A stretch of DNA of 64,000 nucleotides from NCBI GenBank assembly GCA_035296965.1, contig DATGZX010000197.1, positions 27,698-91,697 of the forward strand. Direction: 5' to 3'. Shown piece by piece: positions 7,658 to 15,722 of this stretch; positions within the stretch are counted from its first letter, which is position 1; the number at the start of each line of letters is the position of its first letter. Source of the stretch: DATGZX01 sp035296965. Its GTDB lineage: Bacteria > Planctomycetota > Planctomycetia > Gemmatales > Gemmataceae. The notes under the pieces were generated by a model. The model was given only the letters and a program-made list of their open reading frames with translations. It had not been told where the DNA came from and searched no databases. A program made the translations under genes and the position numbers.

Positions 7658-9175
7658 TCAGCTCCCCTCCCAGGTTGCGAAGGGCTTCTGGAGCATTTCA
7701 GGATGAAACAGCCCCAATCGAGTTCGTCGCAAGAGGTAATCGGCCGGGAATACTGCCATTTCTTCTTCGCGATGATAGACGAATTCGGCCAAGATATCAG
7801 GCTCCCCTGGGATAATGGGCCGAGCCAGCGCACGATTACCTTTAAGATAAGCGGCAACGTCGGCAGCACGTCGGCCATAGCGCTGGAGGAGATGGACAAC
7901 GACTCTTCCTTCTAGTCGGTGTTTGGCGCATAACGAAGCCGTCTCATTCCTCAGGAATTCTTCCCAGCAGGCCTCCGGCGCCCCATCAAGGCGCTTGCCT
8001 TTCGTCTGTCCCGGCCGCCGGCGCCCCAGGCGGCGGGCAATCATATCGGTCACGGTCTCAGCCATCCGGCGATAGGTTGTGTATTTACCACCAGCGACAG
8101 AGAGTAAGCCCGAGGGGGACCAGAATACCCGAAACTCGCGCGAGAGCGACGAGGGTTCATTCCGTTCCGTTCGAATGAGCGGCCTCAAGCCCGCGAAACT
8201 CCCCAGGATGTCTTTCGCTGCAAGCGCAGGCTGCAGATGATGATTGTGACCAGCGAGGAGATACTCCGTATCTTCCGCCGTAACAGCTAAGGTTTCAGGG
8301 CGATCATCGTAGAGTGTGTCCGTTGTCCCGATTAGCGTTTTTCCCATCCAAGGGATGACAAAGAACACTCGGCCGTCCGCAGGGTGAAGTAAGAGGAATG
8401 CGGCGGTCAATCCTCTATCGGGCACGACGAGGTGGACCCCTTTCGTGGGCCGCAAATGGGGTCCGGAGTCGTCGCCGGCCAATCGACAGACGGTGTCCAC
8501 CCAAGGACCGGTCGCGTTCAGGACCTGCCGGGCCCGGACGGAGAACTCTTCGCCACTCAAGTGATCGAGTACCCGGACACCGGCGATCCGGCCGTTTTGC
8601 TGCTCGAACGCCAACGCCTCAGCGTAGTTGATTACGCACGCTCCGCAGCGCGCCGCGGTCTGGAGAACGTCCAGACAAAGACGAGCGTCGTCCATCTGCG
8701 CATCGAAGTAGACAGCCCCACCGTGAAGGCCGACGGTCTTTAGCCAAGGAAATGCGCGCGCCGCATCCCTCTCGCTGAGAACGCGGTTGCGCCGCAAATT
8801 GCTCCTGCCAGCCAAAAAGTCGTACAAGGTCAGTCCGGCCCGCCATTTCCAAGGCGGCACCCGCGACCCTTCATAAAATGGGATTGCGAACTTCAGGGGA
8901 TAAACCAGATGCGGTGCGTTACGCAAAAGCAAACGGCGTTCATGCAACGCCTCATAGACCAGATGGAACGCAGCGTGCTCGAGATAGCGAAGACCGCCAT
9001 GGACGAGTTTTGACGAAACGCTGCTCGTGCCCGACGCGAAATCACCCTTGTCGATTAGCGCGACCTTCATGCCGCGGAGAACGGCATCGAGCGCCACACC
9101 CGCGCCGGTGATACCCCCACCCAGTATCAGGAGATCAAAGGCACCTTCCCCCAATGGCTTCACATGCCGTTTCAT
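7658..9175 (-). CDS. glpD: aerobic-type glycerol-3-phosphate dehydrogenase GlpD
   Basis: This FAD enzyme oxidises sn-glycerol-3-phosphate to dihydroxyacetone phosphate and feeds electrons to quinones at the membrane. The 505-aa protein opens with a dinucleotide fold 'LLILGGGITGAGVALDA', followed by 'GDFASGTSSVSSKLVHGGLRYLE' (FAD/substrate region), 'LNATGPWVD', 'IPWMGKTLIGTTDT' and 'SVAGGKYTTYRRMAE' of the DAO fold. A C-terminal helical domain runs from about residue 390 and ends normally. The frame remains open upstream, but ATG 9175 is the start that puts the GGG motif near the N-terminus. It is divergent from the sigma54 activator at 9584, leaving about 400 bases for both promoters. Glycerol kinase and facilitator genes are not adjacent. 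Confidence 0.93.
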   Translation of the reverse strand: MKRHVKPLGEGAFDLLILGGGITGAGVALDAVLRGMKVALIDKGDFASGTSSVSSKLVHGGLRYLEHAAFHLVYEALHERRLLLRNAPHLVYPLKFAIPFYEGSRVPPWKWRAGLTLYDFLAGRSNLRRNRVLSERDAARAFPWLKTVGLHGGAVYFDAQMDDARLCLDVLQTAARCGACVINYAEALAFEQQNGRIAGVRVLDHLSGEEFSVRARQVLNATGPWVDTVCRLAGDDSGPHLRPTKGVHLVVPDRGLTAAFLLLHPADGRVFFVIPWMGKTLIGTTDTLYDDRPETLAVTAEDTEYLLAGHNHHLQPALAAKDILGSFAGLRPLIRTERNEPSSLSREFRVFWSPSGLLSVAGGKYTTYRRMAETVTDMIARRLGRRRPGQTKGKRLDGAPEACWEEFLRNETASLCAKHRLEGRVVVHLLQRYGRRAADVAAYLKGNRALARPIIPGEPDILAEFVYHREEEMAVFPADYLLRRTRLGLFHPEMLQKPFATWEGS

Positions 9176-9583
9176 GAAGACTGAGTGTACTCCCCGTGCT
9201 ATTTCTCGGCCACGCGATACTGCCACTCGCCGACCGCCGCAGAGATGCCACTCTCCGCAGCAACTAAAACGCTGAAAGCTGGAATTGCAGACAGCCCTCT
9301 CCCTCAATTTGAGGGCCTGCAGTCCGGGACAGAGCGCGCTCCGTTCTTGGCGTTATGTCGATTTTTTTCGTGACATAGGATTAAATGAAGGCAAAATAGG
9401 CAAAGTAGCACACTCGTGCGCCACCCGACTTGAAGGATGTCGGCCCGAGGCAATGGCGGCAGCAAGTCGCAGGTGATTGTGCAGGTCGTTTTCCGATTTA
9501 GCGGACCCCCGAGCAAATGGTCGACGGCTCTCGGCAGCGCGAGCCCAACGAGCTGCTGGCTCTCCCAGGAGGCGACTGGAGTT
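9176..9583. other. divergent intergenic region glpD / sigma54 activator
   Basis: About 400 bases separate the two divergent starts. The plus-strand side ends in an AGGAGG Shine-Dalgarno (9567-9572) before ATG 9584. A short T-run and an AT-rich patch (about 9361-9400) are the likeliest promoter area, but no convincing -35/-10 pair could be assigned. Longer ORFs reading through here are out-of-frame extensions of the two neighbours. Confidence 0.35.
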
Positions 9584-11398
9584 ATGCGAGCCCATCTGAC
9601 GATCGTCTCCGGCGAAGGCGACCCCAAGGTTTGTGAACTACGGCCCGGCGAACCGCTTCGCGTGGGCCGGCACCACGAAAACGACCTCGTGGTGCGTGAT
9701 GATACTGCGTCCCGTCACCATGCGGAGATCTACTGGGAAAGCGGTCGATGGTTCATTCGCGACAAGGGTGGAGTGAACACGACGCGCGTCAACGGGAAGG
9801 TCATCACGGAGCCGACGGAGTTAAGGGATGGGCACTTAATCGACGTCGGCAAGACCTCTCTGCGGTTCTCCCTTGAGCTTGCTGGCAATGGCGTGCCGCG
9901 CCAGCCAGCTACAGGTTCCCAGTGGGATGTTAGTCCTTCCGCAATGGACTCCCCTTCGGGTAAGACCGTTCTCCTCCAAGATGAGCTCATGGCCTTGTGC
10001 GGGTTCATGGCGGCTGCGGTGAAGGCTGCCGAACCTCGTCCATTGATACAGCAGGCTCTGGAGAGCGTGCATAGGCAACTTGGCGCGACCGTCACGGGTT
10101 TCCTGAGTCTCGACAAGGAAAACCCGCTCCCCAAGATAGTCCTGCCAAGACTGGCAGCGGTTGACATTCACCTGAGCAAGTGGCTGACGGAGGAAGTCGA
10201 GAAGCAGGGCCGCACGGTGTGGAAAAAATCCCAAACACGGTCTCCGGCTGATGACGACAGTTTGCAGGCTTTTGCGGACGCCATTTGTGTGCCGCTGCGA
10301 GCAGGCGAGTCGCCTTTGGGGGCGCTCCACGTGTACAGATTGGGCAAGCCCTTCCAAGAGCGCGAAGCCCTTTTTTTGGAAATTCTAGCAGGGCATCTGG
10401 CGAACAGCCTGCATTTGCTTCGTGTCCACCGCACGCTGGAGGCTGAGAATTCACGGCTGAGAGTGCATTCGCAAGCCGGGGACGAACTGATCGGCAAAAG
10501 CCCGCCCCTCCAGGAGCTGCGCCAGCGCATTGCCAGGCTTGCTCTACGTCCCTCGACTGTTTTGATCGTCGGGGAAAGTGGTGCCGGCAAGGAGCTAGTA
10601 GCCTTAGCCCTCCATCGTCAAAGTCCGCGCCGCGAGGGACCGCTTGTCAGCGTCAATTGCGCGGCGTTTACCGCGGCCCTGTTGGAATCAGAGTTGTTCG
10701 GACATTGCAGGGGAGCATTTACGGGTGCCGACCACGATCGAGCAGGCGTATTCGAGCAGGCGGATGAAGGTACTCTGTTTCTCGATGAGGTTGGCGAGCT
10801 ATCTCTAGATTGCCAGGCCAGATTGCTCCGGGTCATCGAGGGGAGAGGCTTCCGCCGCGTTGGTGGGACATCGGAGATCGAGGTCAACGTTCGCATCCTT
10901 GCAGCAACCAATCGCCAATTGCAGAAAGAGGTCGAAACCAACCGTTTTCGCCGCGATCTCTACTTTCGGTTACAGGGAATTGAGATACGCGTACCTCCTC
11001 TGCGCGAGCACCTTGAAGATATCCCCGAGTTGGTCGAAACCTTCCTCAGCCGATTTGCCGTCGAATGGGGCCGCCGGACGAAGGTCTCCGAAGAGGCCCT
11101 ACGCAGACTGCAGGAATATGCTTGGCCCGGCAATGTCCGCCAGCTCAGGGCTGTACTGGAGAATGCCGTGGCATCGTCCGACCGCGAAATCCTGGAAGCA
11201 GGAGATCTCCTGCTTCCGACGGACGGGCTGACGACGGAGTCGCCGCCTCTGAATCTGAAGAAGCTCGAAGCCTGGGCAGTTCATCGGGCTCTTGGCCAAA
11301 CGGATGGAAATATTACGCAAGCTGCTCGCTTGCTCGGTGTTGCTCGCGAAACTTTCAATGCAATGATGCGGAGGTATGGGATCGTGAAAAAGGAGTGA
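9584..11398 (+). CDS. sigma54-dependent transcriptional activator with FHA and GAF sensor domains
   Basis: This 604-aa bacterial enhancer-binding protein has an N-terminal FHA domain (about residues 5-95, with the GR and SRHHAE phosphothreonine-pocket motifs), a GAF-like region (about 130-280) and an AAA+ sigma54-interaction domain (about 300-535). The AAA+ domain shows Walker A 'GESGAGKE', the sigma54-contacting 'GAFTGAD' loop, Walker B 'GTLFLDE' and the arginine-finger region 'RFRRDLYFRL'. A Fis-type HTH at the C-terminus ends in 'LLGVARETFNAMMRRYGI'. It should activate RNAP-sigma54 promoters in response to Ser/Thr phosphorylation signals through FHA; the targets are not evident. ATG 9584 was chosen for its Shine-Dalgarno AGGAGG and FHA start; the frame is open about 50 codons further upstream. 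Confidence 0.92.
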   Translation: MRAHLTIVSGEGDPKVCELRPGEPLRVGRHHENDLVVRDDTASRHHAEIYWESGRWFIRDKGGVNTTRVNGKVITEPTELRDGHLIDVGKTSLRFSLELAGNGVPRQPATGSQWDVSPSAMDSPSGKTVLLQDELMALCGFMAAAVKAAEPRPLIQQALESVHRQLGATVTGFLSLDKENPLPKIVLPRLAAVDIHLSKWLTEEVEKQGRTVWKKSQTRSPADDDSLQAFADAICVPLRAGESPLGALHVYRLGKPFQEREALFLEILAGHLANSLHLLRVHRTLEAENSRLRVHSQAGDELIGKSPPLQELRQRIARLALRPSTVLIVGESGAGKELVALALHRQSPRREGPLVSVNCAAFTAALLESELFGHCRGAFTGADHDRAGVFEQADEGTLFLDEVGELSLDCQARLLRVIEGRGFRRVGGTSEIEVNVRILAATNRQLQKEVETNRFRRDLYFRLQGIEIRVPPLREHLEDIPELVETFLSRFAVEWGRRTKVSEEALRRLQEYAWPGNVRQLRAVLENAVASSDREILEAGDLLLPTDGLTTESPPLNLKKLEAWAVHRALGQTDGNITQAARLLGVARETFNAMMRRYGIVKKE

Positions 11399-11560
11399 GT
11401 GTGAGTTCTTGGAACGATCACCCCGGCGGCGTCCTTTCGTGCAAACAGCGTGCAAGCAGATTGATGTTGGGAGATTCGCCCCGGAGCAGTTCTGGAAATC
11501 CCGAGAGGATGTGCTGCAAAATGCGCAGCTGCAATGGGGCTGATTTGGAAGGAAAAATAA

Positions 11561-11613
11561 AAAACCCCCTCAATCGCTACAAGCAAGGGCTCGTAGCAGC
11601 AGAGGGGGGTTTA
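11561..11613 (-). terminator. intrinsic terminator of csrA, possibly bidirectional
   Basis: AAACCCCC (11562-11569) is complementary to GGGGGTTT (11605-11612), and an inner stem GCTAC/GTAGC (11576-11580 with 11593-11597) closes the loop. Read on the minus strand, the hairpin is followed by a T-run interrupted by one A (complement of AAAATAAAAAA before 11566), as expected of a Rho-independent terminator just downstream of csrA. The plus strand has only a short T-stretch but may also end the activator mRNA. Confidence 0.75.
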
Positions 11614-11634
11614 GAGCCGAGTCCAAATGTGAAC

Positions 11635-11859
11635 CTAGTGGCTCTGCGATTCCAAGGGCTTCACGACAACCGTCGAAGGCGCTGGTTCCGCGTCGGGCTT
11701 GCCGTGGATTGCATCGTACACTTCCTGACGATGCACGGGAACCTCCTTGGGGGCAACAATGCCAAGGCGGACCTTATCACCCCGGATTTCTACCACCGTG
11801 ACGGTGATGTCGTTATTGATCACAATGGATTCATTTTTCTTCCTGGACAGTACTAGCAT
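11635..11859 (-). CDS. csrA: carbon storage regulator CsrA
   Basis: CsrA is a homodimeric RNA-binding protein that binds GGA motifs near ribosome-binding sites and blocks or stabilises mRNAs. The 74-aa product starts with the signature 'MLVLSRKKNESIVIN' and has 'ITVTVVEIRGDKVRLGIVAPKEVPVHRQEVY', covering the five beta-strands, including the RNA-contacting Arg near position 44. A roughly 20-residue flexible acidic/polar tail (DAEPAPSTVVVKP) extends beyond the fold. Flagellar genes and fliW, its usual partners, are not adjacent. It ends at a strong terminator shared with the convergent sigma54 activator. Confidence 0.95.
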   Translation of the reverse strand: MLVLSRKKNESIVINNDITVTVVEIRGDKVRLGIVAPKEVPVHRQEVYDAIHGKPDAEPAPSTVVVKPLESQSH

Positions 11860-12301
11860 CGCCGCCTATCCTTATTGTAGAGACGAGAGTAACTCCTGCT
11901 GAATCTGGCTCCCACGCGTTTGGGTGATTCGGGCGATGCACGCAGAAAACGCGCCGGTGAAGATCCCCTTCCCCTGCAGGAACCAGGCGTGAGTCTCGGC
12001 GGACGGCGTTTGGTCCATGTTCCGTGGCTGGGAGTGGGCACGAACTCCCCGCCTTCCTGAGAACTCATCATTATCAATCTATCTGTCCTGTTTAGCCCAG
12101 TCAAGAGCCAGAAGTGCGCTTTCTTGCATTTTCTGATCGTTTTGGCACGCGGCTTGTTAACCCTCGATCAGCTGAATTGCGTCGAATTGCCGTTACATCG
12201 AGCCTGCGCGGTACATTCTGCGCGTTGATTTGTTTGTCCTGATATGGTGACTGAAAGTGGAACGAGGCAGATTGGCGCGATTGCGCAAGAGATTCTGCGT
12301 G
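11860..12301. other. intergenic region upstream of csrA, no gene seen
   Basis: About 440 bases lie between the csrA start and the stop of the HEAT-repeat gene upstream in the same direction. A minus-strand ORF overlapping the csrA start (11853-12104) is Arg/Ser/Pro-rich with no protein-like pattern and is probably spurious. The segment presumably holds the csrA promoter; a TACAAT on the minus strand (complement of 11874-11879) is too weakly supported to call. Confidence 0.3.
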
Positions 12302-13432
12302 CTAGGGTAGTTCGCCGCGCGACCTGCCCCTTTGAGTCGACAGGTAATAGTGCGCGAGTTGTCGAACGGTCGGACACGGATCGTTTTGGGCCATCTGCTC
12401 TAGGCGATCCTCCAGATTTACAGAACTCTCCTCGCCTGCCGCCCGCGCTGCAGCGGCACGCACGGCTGGGGCCGGATCGTGGCTTAAACGACGCAACCAA
12501 ACTCCAGGCTCCAGGTCGCTGGCATGCTTGATGAGGTCCAACACTTGCAGCCGCGTGCCCGGGCTGCTGTCGGTCATTAACCGACCTAGTTGTAGGTGGC
12601 GTTCTTGTAATCCGCGGCTTCGCAATGCCTCCTCGCAGAGATGTCGCACTTCGGAATCGGCATCGTGCAGCCAAGGCAGCAAATCGTCAGTATTGATCGC
12701 GTTTGGGGACGGGCCGACCGCCAGCATGGCAAAGCGACGGACTTCAGGAACAGGATCGTGAAGGAGGGCGACTACGGAATCCAACAGCTTCATGCCATAC
12801 TGTAGCGCCAGCTGTATCGCCTGGATTCGATTCTCTGGGGCTTCGTCGTCCAGACAGGCACGGGTAACTTCCATGCAAACGCCCAGGGTTTCCGGGTCCT
12901 GGTCGCGTTCCAAAATGCCGGTTACGAGTAGTAACGCCTGGTGGCGAACATTTTTGTCCGGTGTGCGCGCCGACGCCGCCAACGTTCGGGCCGAGGCCGC
13001 CAAAAAGGCTTGTCTAGACGGCTCCGTTTGCGCGTCATGCAATAACACCCCTTGCAAATCAAGGGCCACCAGTTGACCTTGGGTGCTGAGCCTGGGAGAC
13101 GCAGCCGCAAGCTTTTCGGACAAGTCAGAACAACGGGAATCGGATTTGTCCCAAACTGCGACCAGGCGTTTCAGTGCGGCTTGAGCATTCGCACAGACAA
13201 GTGGCTCGCTCCGGCCAAGACAGTCGATAAGTCCAGGCAGCGCGGATGCGTCCAACCCTTCCACGCGTTGCACCCAGAGCTGTCGATCAGCTTCACCTGC
13301 CCTGGCAAGGCCGCGGAGGTAGTACCAACGCAGGAGGGCCGCTCGCCCCGTCCAGGCTGAAAAGGCCAATGCAATGCTGAGCCCCATGCCGAGAAGGATC
13401 GCTTTGCCTCGAAAACTGAGCCGCCGTTCCAT
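12302..13432 (-). CDS. membrane-anchored HEAT-repeat protein
   Basis: The 376-aa protein has an N-terminal membrane anchor (about residues 12-32). The rest is alpha-helical, built from HEAT/PBS-type repeats; recognisable units are 'LLHDPVPEVRRFAMLAVG', 'LHDADSEVRHLCEEALRSRG' and 'LSHDPAPAVRAAAARAAG', with the D/P-V-R consensus. Such repeats make protein-binding solenoids; no enzymatic motif is present and the partner is unknown. The domain would face the periplasm if the anchor is a signal-anchor. The divergent neighbour at 13643 is a secreted protein. Confidence 0.75.
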   Translation of the reverse strand: MERRLSFRGKAILLGMGLSIALAFSAWTGRAALLRWYYLRGLARAGEADRQLWVQRVEGLDASALPGLIDCLGRSEPLVCANAQAALKRLVAVWDKSDSRCSDLSEKLAAASPRLSTQGQLVALDLQGVLLHDAQTEPSRQAFLAASARTLAASARTPDKNVRHQALLLVTGILERDQDPETLGVCMEVTRACLDDEAPENRIQAIQLALQYGMKLLDSVVALLHDPVPEVRRFAMLAVGPSPNAINTDDLLPWLHDADSEVRHLCEEALRSRGLQERHLQLGRLMTDSSPGTRLQVLDLIKHASDLEPGVWLRRLSHDPAPAVRAAAARAAGEESSVNLEDRLEQMAQNDPCPTVRQLAHYYLSTQRGRSRGELP

Positions 13433-13642
13433 AAGACCCCGAATGGAGAGAATTCAAACGGCCAGGAAAAAAGCTGGCGGAGTGATCGACAGGTGCCTCT
13501 GCCGCATGCCCTTTTACTTCCTTCCATACTCTCGAAGCAATCCCCATTTCCAACATGAATACTACGATCCGCGAAAACGCTCATGTCGAGCGTTCCGGGA
13601 TTCGATGAAATAGGAGGGAAGACTCTGTCTACGAGGTGGCGC

Positions 13643-14362
13643 ATGGCATACCGTGGAATTTGGATAGGCTGGCTCAGCCTGGTCGCGGTTGTGCTCTGGG
13701 CAGGTGTTGGAACCGTAGCCGCGCAGGAGTCCACTCTTCAGCGTCGCCTGGCAGAGCGAGTTCCTATCGAGGAATTGCCGGAAGCGTTGCGCGAGCCTGT
13801 CCGCCAGATCCTGCAACAGCCCACGCTTTTTGGACATGGCCCAACCGAAGCATTCGCCGGCGACTCCGCCATTTACCAGTGGTTGCTAGATCACCCAGAC
13901 CGTGGCGCCGTAGCATGGCGGCGACTAGGGGCCAAGTGCTCGGACATCACGAAACGAGACAACGGAGTGTTTGCCTGGACCGACGGACATGGCAGCGAAA
14001 TTCGCTGGCAGACCATTCACAAGAGTGCAACGCAAAGGATTTGGTACGCCGAAGGCCAGGTATGCCCCGGACTGCTCTTGCCTTCCGTGCCGGTGCACAT
14101 CGTTGCACTGCTCCGCCACGGCCAACATCAGAACGAAACCGGCCGAACACTTCTCTATCATCAAGTTTATGTGTTTGTTCAGACCGACGGTAAGGCCGCC
14201 ACGCTGATTACGCGCATTCTCGGCAGGTCCGCGCCCAATCTAGCGGAGCAGTGCGTCGGCCAAATGGAGATGTTCTTCTCGGCACTCGTATGGTACCTTG
14301 ATCAACACCCTGACATGTCTCAAAATCTATTCGCTGCGAGCCAGGCCGGTAGCAAAAAATAG
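13643..14362 (+). CDS. secreted protein of unknown function
   Basis: ATG 13643 gives a clear Sec signal peptide (core GWLSLVAVVLWAGVGTVAA, cleavage near AQE) and a mature part of about 210 aa. The frame extends upstream to 13583, but the extra residues would precede the signal peptide. The mature region has a helical start ('ERVPIEELPEALREPVRQILQ'), a beta-rich middle with conserved-looking Trp/Gly and a late Cys, and ends in 'SQAGSKK'. I do not recognise a family. It is followed by a roughly 220-base gap before purM. Confidence 0.6.
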   Translation: MAYRGIWIGWLSLVAVVLWAGVGTVAAQESTLQRRLAERVPIEELPEALREPVRQILQQPTLFGHGPTEAFAGDSAIYQWLLDHPDRGAVAWRRLGAKCSDITKRDNGVFAWTDGHGSEIRWQTIHKSATQRIWYAEGQVCPGLLLPSVPVHIVALLRHGQHQNETGRTLLYHQVYVFVQTDGKAATLITRILGRSAPNLAEQCVGQMEMFFSALVWYLDQHPDMSQNLFAASQAGSKK

Positions 14363-14584
14363 GATTCCGACAATAGAGGCGTAATATTCCAGACGATCGG
14401 CTGCCTCGAACACCTCCGCCGTTCATGTTTTGGTCGGATCACCTCAACTTTCCCTCTCCTAAGTGACGCGATTGTCCGTAATCTGTCATTGCCCGTGCAT
14501 GTATGCACCAGGGCGATGCTCTTCAGGCTGCGTTCCGAGAGACCAGCCGGCGCCGGATTAACCTGGAATTCCGAATTCGCACCG

Positions 14585-15649
14585 ATGACCAGACTCACCT
14601 ACCGCGACGCGGGCATAGATCTCGATTTATACAAGAAGACTCTTGCCGGCATGCAACCGCTCTTGAAGCGAACGCAGACGCCACGCGTGTTCGACGGCTT
14701 CGGCGGGTTCGCCAGCTTGTTCAGCCTCGACTATAACAGCCGGCTATTTGCCAAGAATTATCGCCATCCCGTCCTGGTCACCTGCACAGACGGCGTCGGC
14801 AGCAAGCTCAAGGTGGCCGGCCTGATGAACCGGCATGACACGGTTGGCATCGATCTGGTGGCCATGTCGGTCAACGATTGCCTTTGCACGGGTGGCGAAC
14901 CGCTCATGTTCCTCGATTACCTGGCGATGCCGAAAGATGACCCCGCGCTGACGTACCAGCTCATCAAGGGGATCAGCGATGGCTGTATGGAAGCGGACTG
15001 CGCGTTGACCGGCGGCGAGACGGCAATCCTTCCAGATTTCTATCAGCCGGGCGATTACGATATGGCAGGATTTTGCGTGGGTGTCGTCGAACGCGAGCAC
15101 ATCGTCACGGGTCGCCGCATTCAGCCGGGCGATGCCGTGCTAGGTTTGGCCAGCACCGGCCTTCACTCCAATGGCTACAGTCTAGCGCGCAAGATCGTAT
15201 TCGACCATGCCGGCCTGAAGGTAAACGATTTCGTCCCGGAACTTGGCCGAACGGTCGGCGACGCGCTTCTGGAGCCGACCCGCATCTATGTCCGCGCGAT
15301 CAAGCACACCCTACAGCACTATCCGATCAAGAAAGGCGTTGTGCGTGGCCTGGCACATATTACCAGCGGCGGACTCGTGGATAACATCCCAAGGATCTTG
15401 CCGCAGGACAGGCATGTTTTCCTGCGCCGCAGCAATTGGCCGATGCCGCCCGTGTTCGCCTGGCTGCAGCGACTGGCCAACATCGAGCAGGTCGAGATGG
15501 ATCGAGTTTTCAATCTGGGCATTGGGTTCGTGATGATTGTCCGCCCCTTCTTCGCAGAAAGCATCCAAAGACAATTGCAAGAGCATCGCATCCCAGCCTA
15601 TCTGATCGGTGAAGTTCGGGAGGGAGCCCGTGGCATAGAATTTGTGTAG
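14585..15649 (+). CDS. purM: phosphoribosylformylglycinamidine cyclo-ligase PurM (AIR synthase)
   Basis: PurM catalyses the ATP-dependent closure of FGAM to aminoimidazole ribotide, step 5 of purine synthesis. The 354-aa protein shows the family order: 'YRDAGIDLDLY' start, 'FDGFGGFASLF', the ATP-binding 'TDGVGSKLKVA', 'GIDLVAMSVNDCLCTGGEPL', 'GCALTGGETA'-like 'DCALTGGETAILP', and 'GLASTGLHSNGYSLARK' with 'GLAHITSGGLVDNIPR' in the C-terminal half. I chose ATG 14585 because the frame extends upstream but only this start gives the conserved N-terminus. It is not in an operon with other pur genes; purL is about 17 kb away. Confidence 0.95.
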   Translation: MTRLTYRDAGIDLDLYKKTLAGMQPLLKRTQTPRVFDGFGGFASLFSLDYNSRLFAKNYRHPVLVTCTDGVGSKLKVAGLMNRHDTVGIDLVAMSVNDCLCTGGEPLMFLDYLAMPKDDPALTYQLIKGISDGCMEADCALTGGETAILPDFYQPGDYDMAGFCVGVVEREHIVTGRRIQPGDAVLGLASTGLHSNGYSLARKIVFDHAGLKVNDFVPELGRTVGDALLEPTRIYVRAIKHTLQHYPIKKGVVRGLAHITSGGLVDNIPRILPQDRHVFLRRSNWPMPPVFAWLQRLANIEQVEMDRVFNLGIGFVMIVRPFFAESIQRQLQEHRIPAYLIGEVREGARGIEFV

Positions 15650-15722
15650 AGAGCGATTCCGTGCCAATCACATCCGCCTTCGTGTGAGGGACAGCACTGA
15701 AGCCGACAACTGCTTGGCATGC

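Noticed and set aside
11853..12104. Minus-strand ORF overlapping the csrA start
   Set aside because: It is Arg/Ser/Pro-rich with no ribosome site and no protein-like pattern.
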